From contig NZ_CP097349.1 of NCBI RefSeq assembly GCF_023516215.1, positions 1,426,001 through 1,490,000 on the forward strand: a DNA stretch of 64,000 bases, in the 5' to 3' direction. Positions 54,108 to 61,314 of this stretch are shown piece by piece. The notes under the pieces are model-generated. The model saw nothing but the letters and a program-made list of their open reading frames with translations, had not been told where the DNA came from and did no database searches. Every line of letters begins with the position of its first letter. The first letter of the stretch is position 1. Source of the stretch: Cytobacillus pseudoceanisediminis. GTDB taxonomy: Bacteria > Bacillota > Bacilli > Bacillales > Cytobacillaceae. The position numbers were made by a program, and so were the translations under genes.

Positions 54108-55354
54108 ATGAGTAATTCACTGGCAGAAAAGCAATTTGCCAGCAATGAAAATCCATGGAAAATGCTATTATTTCTTCTGCTGGCACAGCTGATGGTAGCA
54201 TTTGTTGGCAGAAGCATTGGACCCTTGGGAGTTTTAATCGGGGAGGATCTTTCCCTGACCAAGTCGCAAATCGGCATGCTCCCGGCGGCTCTCTTTTGGG
54301 CCAGGCGATCATTTCAGTTCCAGCCGGCTTTCTGACTGACCTTGCAGGATCCCGTAAATTATTGGTCCTGGCGTCGGCCTTAATGGGGTTAGGCTTTCTG
54401 TTCATGACATTGCTTCATGATTTCTGGCTTGTCCTGTTATTAATTGTTATCGGCGGAATTGGGTATGGATCCATGCACCCGATCACAAATAGAGGCATCA
54501 TTTATTGGTTCCCGCTCAAACAGCGGGGCACAGCAATGGGAATAAAACAAACTGGCATCACAGCAGGATCAGCTCTGGCCAGTTTGATACTGCTTCCGCT
54601 TAGTGTAACTTTTGGCTGGAGATTTGTACTTCTTACGGCTTGCCTTCTATTATTGGCGGGCGGCTTCGTCTCCTATCATTTTTACCGGGATCCGCCTGAA
54701 TTGGAGCAAGCGAAAGGCAGCAGCATGAGTTTGCTCCAATTTTACAAATCAATGTTTAAAATGTTTAAAAATAAAGCTTTGATGCTGATAAGCTTTAGTG
54801 CTCTCGGTTTGAATGGCACACAAATGTGCTTAAATACGTATATTGTTTTATTTGCCTATGAACAGCTGAATATTTCCATCTTTTTATCAGGTATTCTCCT
54901 GGTTATATCTGAAATATCCGGAACTATTGGCAGGGTTGCCTGGGGAATCATTAGCGACAGGCTATTTGAAGGAAAGCGTGTTGTGATCCTAATGATCATT
55001 ACCATAATGACCGCTTTGGCCAGTACGTCAGCTGCGGTCATTACTTCAGCCCCTTTTTGGGTAATGGCTCCCATTACAGCTCTCTTTGGATTTGCAGCTT
55101 CAGGCTTCAATGGAATCTGGATGAATCTTGCAAGTGAATTGGTGCCGAAAGAACAAGCTGGCATCTCAAGCGGGATCAGTATCACTCTAGGGTCAGCCGG
55201 GGCCATTATCATTCCGCCATTATTTGGTTTAATCGTGGATCAGACGGGGCAATTTTCTTCCGGGTGGTTTTTAATCACAGGTATGATGTTTATAGTTTTT
55301 ACTTTACTGACAACATTAATGATTATGAATAAAAAGAATAACTTTGTTATTTAA
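54108..55354 (+). CDS. MFS transporter (apparent frameshift)
   Basis: About 415 aa when one T is added to the T4 run at 54294-54297 (PAALFLGQAIISVPAGFLTD). Twelve membrane segments; VAFVGRSIGPLGVLIGEDLSLTKSQIG and GTAMGIKQTGITAGSAL resemble the anion/organic-acid MFS carriers (ACS/OxlT-like). It is the second transporter in this operon. The break is at a homopolymer, so the gene is probably intact. Confidence 0.86.
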
Positions 55355-55374
55355 AAATGGAAGGAGTGATCCGA

Positions 55375-55971
55375 ATGGAATTTAATCCCTCGGAACTTGG
55401 AGAAAAAGAAGTGTACAAATTATTAACCGGATCTGTCGTCCCAAGGCCGATTGCCTGGGTTTCCACAGTATCTGAGGATGGCAGCCAGAATCTCGCACCT
55501 TTCAGTTTTTTCAGTGTTGCTTCAAGAAATCCTCCTATGCTCTGTTTTTCTATTGGTCCCGGGGTTGGCGAGAGGGAAGGTACAGAAAAAGATACATTGG
55601 TCAATATCCGGGCGACAAAAGAGTTTGTCATCAATGTAGTTCCCGCGCCATTAGGAAACCAAATGCAAAAAAGTGCAGAGAATCTCCCGAGTAATGCTGA
55701 TGAGTTTGAAACAGCAGGGCTTTCCGCTGCTGAAAGTCATTTAGTCGCCCCTAAGAGGGTAAAAGAAGCACCAATCCATATGGAATGCAAACTCGAACAA
55801 ATTATTAAGCTGGGAAGCGATCACCTTATTATTGGGAGAATGGTACATTATCATATTGACGATGATTACTACCTCGGTAATTATAAAGTGAATTTAGAAA
55901 AACTGCAGCCTCTTGGAAGGCTGGCAGGAAACTATAGTGAAAGCAGTGAATTCTTCAAGCTGCCGAGATAA
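55375..55971 (+). CDS. Flavin reductase-like FMN-binding split-barrel protein
   Basis: About 198 aa, flavin-reductase/NTAB-like family. LTGSVVPRPIAWVSTVSEDG and NLAPFSFFSVASRNPPML, which bind FMN, are conserved. ATG 55375 follows GGAAGGAGTG; an upstream in-frame ATG at 55357 overlaps that site. Probably the last gene of the operon, before a terminator. The link to acid catabolism is unclear. Confidence 0.87.
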   Translation: MEFNPSELGEKEVYKLLTGSVVPRPIAWVSTVSEDGSQNLAPFSFFSVASRNPPMLCFSIGPGVGEREGTEKDTLVNIRATKEFVINVVPAPLGNQMQKSAENLPSNADEFETAGLSAAESHLVAPKRVKEAPIHMECKLEQIIKLGSDHLIIGRMVHYHIDDDYYLGNYKVNLEKLQPLGRLAGNYSESSEFFKLPR

Positions 55972-55981
55972 ATTTTCAAAA

Positions 55982-56009
55982 GCCGGACCTTATGGCCGGC
56001 ATTTTTTTT
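55982..56009 (+). terminator. Rho-independent terminator after flavin reductase-like gene
   Basis: GCCGG-accttatg-GCCGGC-type stem followed by T8. Confidence 0.92.
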
Positions 56010-56094
56010 GCAATGGGAGTATACCTATTTATGTATTTCCTCCAGCCAAGATGATAATATAACCTTAAAACATAGCCCCATCTGGAGGTATTCC

Positions 56095-57465
56095 ATGGAA
56101 AACTACGCGGATCTCATTCAAAAACAAAGAAATTTCTTCACCCAGGGTAAAACAAAGGATGTCACATTCCGAATGGAAGCGCTCGGCAAGCTTCGTTCGG
56201 TCATTAAGCAGCATGAGCAGGAATTGATGGATGCGTTAAAGGCGGATCTCAATAAAAGTGAGTTCGATGCGTACTTGACTGAGATTGGAATCCTCCTGGA
56301 GGAAATCCGTTTTACCTTGAAACATTTAAAAAAATGGGCCAAACCCAGAAAAGTGAAGTCATCGATTGCACAATTCGGTTCGAAAAGCTGCATATATCCT
56401 GAACCATATGGAGTTGCGCTAATCATAGCTCCTTGGAATTATCCTTTCCAGCTGGCGATTGCACCCCTGATCGGAGCGATAGCCGCAGGGAATTGCGCCA
56501 TCCTGAAGCCATCGGAATTGACCCCGCAGACTTCGGCATTGCTTTCAAAAATGATCAGCAATCATTTCCCTCAAGAATTTATTTCAGTTGTTGAAGGCGG
56601 CGCAGCAACAAGCACAGCCCTATTAAATGAAAAGGTCGATTATATTTTCTTCACAGGCAGTGTCCCTGTCGGAAAAATCATCATGGAAGCAGCATCCAGG
56701 CACCTTACTCCTGTTACCCTTGAATTGGGAGGGAAGAGCCCGTGCATCGTGCATGAAGATGCCAACTTGAAACTTGCTGCGAAGAGAATTGCCTGGGGAA
56801 AATATATTAATGCCGGCCAAACTTGTGTGGCTCCGGATTATATTTATGTTCACAGCAGAATTAAAGATGAATTCCTGAAAGAATTAAAACAATCTATTCA
56901 GGAGTTTTATGGAAAGAACCCGATTGCATCCGGCCAATTCACGAGAATCGTCAGTGAGAAGCACTTCAGCCGTCTCACCAAATTTTTAACCGATGGCACC
57001 ACTGTTCACGGGGGAAGGCATGATTGGTGCTCTCTCACCATAGAACCAACTGTACTTGGGGATATTACATGGGCTGATGAGGTCATGCAGGATGAAATAT
57101 TTGGACCAATTCTGCCGGTGCTGGAATATGATGACTTGTCCGGAATGATTTCAGAGGTTACAGCACGCCCGAAACCTTTAGCGCTATATATCTTCACTGA
57201 AAGTGAGGATGTCCAAAACCAGATTCTAAGCAGCATTTCCTTTGGAGGGGGATGCATTAATGATACCGTTTATCATCTTAGTTCACCGTATCTGCCTTTC
57301 GGGGGAGTAGGGGAGAGCGGGATTGGAGCTTATCATGGCAAGGGAAGCTTTGATGTGTTCTCACATGAAAAAAGCATACTGAAGCAAACCACCAAATTCG
57401 ATTTGCCATTCCGATATCCGACTACAAAAGATGCATTGAAAAAAGTGAAGCTTTTTATAAAATAA
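56095..57465 (+). CDS. Aldehyde dehydrogenase, YwdH/class-3 type
   Basis: 456 aa from ATG 56095 (GGAGG 7 nt upstream); an upstream in-frame start at 56008 has no ribosome-binding site and overlaps the terminator. IAPWNYPFQLAIAPLIGAIAAGN, FTGSVPVGK, the general-base glutamate in TLELGGKSP and the catalytic cysteine in NAGQTCVAPDY are all present. The short N-terminal arm and KHLKKWAKPRKVKS mark the class-3-like family acting on medium/long-chain or aromatic aldehydes. Monocistronic. Confidence 0.93.
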   Translation: MENYADLIQKQRNFFTQGKTKDVTFRMEALGKLRSVIKQHEQELMDALKADLNKSEFDAYLTEIGILLEEIRFTLKHLKKWAKPRKVKSSIAQFGSKSCIYPEPYGVALIIAPWNYPFQLAIAPLIGAIAAGNCAILKPSELTPQTSALLSKMISNHFPQEFISVVEGGAATSTALLNEKVDYIFFTGSVPVGKIIMEAASRHLTPVTLELGGKSPCIVHEDANLKLAAKRIAWGKYINAGQTCVAPDYIYVHSRIKDEFLKELKQSIQEFYGKNPIASGQFTRIVSEKHFSRLTKFLTDGTTVHGGRHDWCSLTIEPTVLGDITWADEVMQDEIFGPILPVLEYDDLSGMISEVTARPKPLALYIFTESEDVQNQILSSISFGGGCINDTVYHLSSPYLPFGGVGESGIGAYHGKGSFDVFSHEKSILKQTTKFDLPFRYPTTKDALKKVKLFIK

Positions 57466-57494
57466 CCGTCTTATTTTGCAAGGCGGTTTTTTTA
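57464..57494 (+). terminator. Rho-independent terminator after aldehyde dehydrogenase
   Basis: AACCG-tcttattttgcaagg-CGGTT with T7 tail. Confidence 0.9.
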
Positions 57495-57522
57495 TGCATT
57501 ATTTTTCGGAGGTTTGAGCCCC

Positions 57523-57690
57523 TTGTTTAAATCCTGTATGGCGGCCTCTGTTTTTTTTGAGAGGTTTTTGGTATATGGCGAAACCGAGAATGTGGGGAAG
57601 TTAATATTTTTCACTTTCTTGGTCAGTTTTTTCATTGGAATCAGCCCTTTTTATCTTTATTATATGTCCCCTTCAATTGAACATGAATAG
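57523..57690 (+). CDS. Predicted 55-aa single-pass membrane protein
   Basis: TTG at 57523 with CGGAGG 10 nt upstream. Encodes FKSCMAASVFFERFLVYGET, then a hydrophobic helix LIFFTFLVSFFIGISPFYLY. I do not recognise the family. An imperfect GGCGcGGAAG/CTTCCaCGCC inverted repeat follows the stop. It converges on the minus-strand spoIIS genes. Confidence 0.5.
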   Translation: MFKSCMAASVFFERFLVYGETENVGKLIFFTFLVSFFIGISPFYLYYMSPSIEHE

Positions 57691-57728
57691 GGCGCGGAAG
57701 AAATTTCCTTCCACGCCATATAGTATGC

Positions 57729-57906
57729 TCAAGCCTTTGTTTTGGTATAAACGCTTATTAATCTTTTGTTCTTTTTTAATATCCGTTCGGTGTGGGGACT
57801 TACTTCAAATCCCGGCAGGCTGATCCGGGATTTTTTTGAGCGTTTTCATAGTGTTTTTAGAATGTATCTCATGATTCTCCGTTTTTTTATCCGCTGGATC
57901 CTTCAT
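57729..57906 (-). CDS. spoIISB: SpoIISB-like antitoxin (apparent one-base indel)
   Basis: On the minus strand, ATG at 57906 lies inside the end of spoIISA. The frame runs MKDPADKKTENHEIHSKN... to QPAGI; with one base fewer in the triplet run at 57807-57809 it continues EVSPHTERILKKNKRLISVY to TGA at 57731-57729, about 58 aa. The second half closely resembles B. subtilis SpoIISB (VSPHTARIFKENERLIDEY, from memory), the 56-aa antitoxin. Position directly after spoIISA and size match. The overlap implies translational coupling. Confidence 0.72.
57809..57835 (+). terminator. Hairpin with T tail (plus strand) inside spoIISB
   Basis: AATCCCGG-CAGGCTGAT-CCGGGATT then T5. It may terminate plus-strand transcription from the small gene at 57523 while lying within the minus-strand antitoxin coding region. 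Confidence 0.6.
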
Positions 57907-58669
57907 GGTCTTCGTCCTCCTGTTCGGCAGGGAGCATTAGATCGTATATTGAAATGAGTGAAGTGAAAAGCAAGTAGTCGAATTCTGTAACAAATTGATC
58001 GGAGGTAAGTTTAATTACATAGTCATCTTCAAGAATGGAAAAAGGAATCAGCGCCAGCTTTTCTTCAGCATCATAATACACTTCTCTGCGGTCCAGACGG
58101 CTATGAATCAAAGCTTTTTCGGTGTAGTGCTCAAGCAGATAGTCCTTTTCTTCCTCTGTTGTGTATTTGCATAAGGATATCTTCATATCCACTTTTTCCG
58201 CAAAGTCTGCCAGAAGTTTTTCAATGCCGGCGAGATATGCTTCCTTGTTTCCATAATAAATCTCAATGGGCTCATTTTTCAATAAATACTGAAACGATTT
58301 AAGCTTATTCATGTGTGAATTCAGCAAATCACTGTTTTCTTCGAGCAATTCCCTTGTGTCAGTAGCCAACTCGTTATTTCCAACTCTTTTCAGATAGGAA
58401 CCCAGAAAAACAAAGGCATCAACCAGAGCAAATATAACCGCGACAATGAGGTAGTTCTGCCAATCAGTAAAAATGGAATCTGGTTTGTTCGTCCAATAAA
58501 CAACTGCACCAAGTACATAAATGATATACCAGGTTTTCCGAATGACGGGCATTCTTTCTTTTACTTTCTTTTCCCACAACCAGACAGAAATAACATAAAA
58601 ACCGAGACAAGCGACAATAATCCAAACTGCAACCTTGAAGAATATCAGCAAAAAAATCGCCTCGTCCAC
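57887..58669 (-). CDS. spoIISA: Stage II sporulation toxin SpoIISA
   Basis: 260 aa. Three N-terminal membrane segments (about residues 5-28, 46-60 and 70-90) and a cytoplasmic GAF-like domain. RKTWYIIYVLGAVVYWT, LIVAVIFALVDAFVFL, YQYLLKNEPIEIYYG and LTSDQFVTEFDYLLFTSL match B. subtilis SpoIISA closely. The toxin damages the membrane unless bound by SpoIISB. The start is GTG at 58669. The antitoxin gene overlaps the 3' end. Confidence 0.93.
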   Translation of the reverse strand: MDEAIFLLIFFKVAVWIIVACLGFYVISVWLWEKKVKERMPVIRKTWYIIYVLGAVVYWTNKPDSIFTDWQNYLIVAVIFALVDAFVFLGSYLKRVGNNELATDTRELLEENSDLLNSHMNKLKSFQYLLKNEPIEIYYGNKEAYLAGIEKLLADFAEKVDMKISLCKYTTEEEKDYLLEHYTEKALIHSRLDRREVYYDAEEKLALIPFSILEDDYVIKLTSDQFVTEFDYLLFTSLISIYDLMLPAEQEDEDHEGSSG

Positions 58670-59044
58670 TCAATATTTAGTTAGAATATTCGCATATTTA
58701 TTCTTGAATCCATTATACCAGAAAATATGCCAATAATTTGAATTTAAAACAAGGAATAAGAAAAAACATGATAAAATACCTAACTGGCGTCAGGCGAGAT
58801 TGCATTAGTGCAGGTATAACTTCTTTTATTTGGAGAATATGATCTTTAATTACGAAAAGTAATCTTCTCCGCATTTGCTTATTTTTTTATAGAACGACAA
58901 ATTGATTAATTATCCTACTATACTTGTCCATTCCAAGTCATCACTCATACATATATATATAGTAAGTCAAATGAAAGCAGACTTATGGAATCATTTAAAG
59001 CTTGTTTGTATTTGGCTGAATAATCTTTATAAGGAGTGTAAAAT
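58670..59044 (+). promoter_or_regulatory. Leader of the first CsxC-like gene; duplicated promoter region
   Basis: About 58855-58975 is clearly related to 60275-60400 upstream of the second paralogue: CTTCTCCGCAT, ACTTGTCCATTC and ACATATATA...AGTAAGTC are shared. The ACATATATA block is CATA-like, as in sigma-K -10 elements, and late-sporulation control would fit, but I cannot fix the exact promoter. No gene is seen in this gap. Confidence 0.5.
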
Positions 59045-59749
59045 ATGAGAAAAAACCATGGTTGTAGCAGTGGCAAAGGCCATTCTTCAAGAAAATGTCC
59101 ACCAATGCCAGCATGCGATACAGCTAAATCACATGATCATTTTTGCGAAGTTTCAGGTGACGTAGTAGCAGGTACTGAAGTAGATGTTGTTATCGGACAA
59201 GTCCCTATTCAAGCTCTTACTGAATCGGAAATTCATCTTCCTGATTATGCCTCAGATATTAAAGTAATCAGAAAAAACATCTTTCTTACTCAATGCGAAG
59301 CGATTCCTTTTCGCCCTGTAGAGGGTACAACAACAACTGACGTAAAATTGTTTGTAGAAGGATATATTCATAAAAATATCCAATATGTTGAAGACTGTGA
59401 CGGATATGTTAAAGACTATATGGTAAATGTTCCATTCAAGTGCTTTACACGAGTTACTTTGCCAACTCCAATCGCAATCCCAGCTTTTAGCTCTAAGAAT
59501 AGTGATGCTCGTGAAATCAGAGAATTGGCCAAAGACGGTATGGGCGCTGACCGCTGTACTTTTGGTTCCAATACTTTTGAATTCTTGAATGAGCCTATTC
59601 GCTGTAAATTGGTAAGCTGGAATTTAACTGAAGCTAACTTTTTAAGTAACTTTGATAAATGGGGAAGATTCAACAAAATTACTGAAAAAGATGATATTAA
59701 TCTTGTACTCAGATTATCGCAGACTCAATTTACTGCAAATGGGGCTTAA
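59045..59749 (+). CDS. CsxC-like spore-surface protein, SPOCS/DUF3794-type domain (copy 1)
   Basis: 234 aa. A Cys/His/Lys-rich N terminus (NHGCSSGKGHSSRKCPPMP) precedes CDTAKSHDHFCEVSG, then a SPOCS-like domain (VVIGQVPIQALTESEIHLP; IKVIRKNIFLTQCEAIP; KLFVEGYIHKNIQYV; VNVPFKCFTRVTLP) and a C-terminal domain ending LRLSQTQFTANGA. The family occurs in exosporium/spore-coat proteins of clostridia and bacilli. The ribosome-binding site is AAGGAGTG. A terminator follows. About 85-90% identical by eye to the copy at 60462. Confidence 0.78.
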   Translation: MRKNHGCSSGKGHSSRKCPPMPACDTAKSHDHFCEVSGDVVAGTEVDVVIGQVPIQALTESEIHLPDYASDIKVIRKNIFLTQCEAIPFRPVEGTTTTDVKLFVEGYIHKNIQYVEDCDGYVKDYMVNVPFKCFTRVTLPTPIAIPAFSSKNSDAREIRELAKDGMGADRCTFGSNTFEFLNEPIRCKLVSWNLTEANFLSNFDKWGRFNKITEKDDINLVLRLSQTQFTANGA

Positions 59750-59780
59750 TTGCAGAGGTTGGTCATAAACTTATAAAGAA

Positions 59781-59808
59781 AAAGGCACCGATTTCCGGTG
59801 TCTTTTTC
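59781..59808 (+). terminator. Rho-independent terminator after CsxC-like copy 1
   Basis: AAAGGCACCG-ATTTC-CGGTGtCTTT and T tail. Confidence 0.88.
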
Positions 59809-59896
59809 TTTGAAGGACTGCGGGATATATCTGGTAATTGCTAACTAATGATTAGCTAAAAAAAGGGAAACGGTCTTTTTTGGAGTTACCCCCATT

Positions 59897-60200
59897 TTAA
59901 ATAGCTTCCGGTGATAATCAACTGTTAAGTCAGCTTTCCACAATTATTCTCAAGCCCTCATCTTTCGATAAATCTCCATACCTGAGTAACCAGGATCGTT
60001 TTCAATTTACAAGTAATATCATACAAAGGTTGTTGATAGTATTCTATACCTAATCGAGTTATTTTCACATAATGGAAGCGGCAATTCAGGGTCACAAATC
60101 GCATCCAGCTTGATGGACTCTCTATTTAAGATTGCTCTTCTAATGCTTTACGCCGTTTATCCTCATGGAACATAATATTAATAGAGAAGGGAAGGAGAAA
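59897..60200 (-). pseudogene. Decayed C-terminal remnant of a BC_2427-like gene
   Basis: Base-by-base resemblance to the 3' end of the intact minus-strand gene at 61315-61640. Shared blocks include TCCAGCTTGATGGA, GGAAGCGG(C/T)AATTC, AGTA(C/T)TCTATA and GAACATAATAT, in the same order. Frames are destroyed and the upstream 85% of the gene is missing. It lies between the two CsxC-like paralogues, as expected if a unit of CsxC-like gene plus convergent gene was duplicated. Confidence 0.8.
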
Positions 60201-60461
60201 GATATGGCGGCGTGTGTGGAAATGGACATATGTTTGACGCTCGATTGTTAGGAGTGAAATAAGATGTGAAAAATCAGCCTTCTCCGCATATGCTGTTTTT
60301 ATTGCAAAAATGATAAATTGATTATTTGACCTAATGAACTTGTCCATTCAAATCCATTACTCCTTACATATATAAGTAGTAAGTCAGAAGATATTAAGCT
60401 TTCTGAAACAGAACAGAGCTTAATTGAATTTGACTAAATAAAATGATAAGGAGTTTATAAT

Positions 60462-61182
60462 ATGAAAAAATAATAGTTGCGGCTGTGGCAAAGGGCATTC
60501 TCATGGTAAATGTCCAGATATGCCAGTTTGCGATACAGCTAAATCACATGATCACTTTTGCGAAGTTTCAGGTGCGGTAGTAGCAGGTACAGAAGTAGAT
60601 GTTGTAATCGGACAAGTCCCTATTCAAGCTCTTACTGAATCCGATATTCATCTTCCGGATTATGCATCAGAGATTAAAGTGATCAGAAAAAATATTTTCC
60701 TTACTCAATGTGAAGCCATTCCTCTTCGCCCTGCAGAGGGTACAACAACAACTGACGTAAAATTGTTTATAGAAGGATATATTCATAAAAATATCCAATA
60801 TGTTGAAGACTGTGACGGATATGTTAAAGACTATATGGTAAATGTTCCATTCAAGTGTTTCACTCGTGTAACTTTGCCTGTTGCTATTCCGATTCCTGCT
60901 TTAAGTTCAAAGAATAGTGATGCCAGAGAAATCAGGGAACTTGCAAAAGATGGTATGGGAGCTGACAGATGCACCTTTGGTTCCAATACGTTTGAGTTCC
61001 TGAATGAACCAATTCGCTGCAAATTAGTCAGCTGGAATTTAACAGAAGGCAACTTCTTAGCGAACTTTGATAAATGGGGTAAATTTAACAAATTTACTGA
61101 AAAAGATGACATTAACCTTGTAATCAGATTATCGCAGACTCAATTCACTGCAGCTCCCGCCCCAGTTACAGAGGAAGAGTAA
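60462..61182 (+). CDS. CsxC-like spore-surface protein (copy 2, apparent frameshift at start codon)
   Basis: About 239 aa. ATG 60462 sits behind AAGGAG, but the next codons read AAA AAA TAA. One A fewer in the A6 run 60465-60470 gives MKNNSCGCGKGHSHGKCPDM, parallel to copy 1, and the frame then runs to 61182. Same domains as copy 1; the C terminus differs (AAPAPVTEEE). The CGCGKGH Cys-rich head could cross-link in the coat. Probably a sequencing error rather than loss of the start. Confidence 0.78.
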
Positions 61183-61196
61183 TAACTTAAAAGGAG

Positions 61197-61226
61197 AAAA
61201 GGTACCGATTACAGGTGCCTTTTTTC
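61197..61226 (+). terminator. Rho-independent terminator after CsxC-like copy 2
   Basis: AAAGGTACC-GATTACA-GGTGCCTTT with T tail (one G-U pair). Confidence 0.85.
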
Positions 61227-61279
61227 TATGAAAAGCAGACAGGGTAATCAGTTAACATGAATTGCTAAGAATGAGGCTG

Positions 61280-61314
61280 AAAAAAGGAAAGGGTCTCTTT
61301 TGAGATACCCTCTT
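61280..61314 (-). terminator. Hairpin after the BC_2427-like gene (minus strand)
   Basis: GGGTCTC-TTTT-GAGATACCC directly after the stop on the minus strand, followed by T-rich sequence on that strand. A related hairpin-like segment precedes the decayed copy at 59858-59893. Confidence 0.6.

Noticed and set aside
59045..59749. CotY/CotZ identity
   Set aside because: The cysteine pattern and domain layout of CotY/CotZ are absent; SPOCS/CsxC-type segments fit instead.
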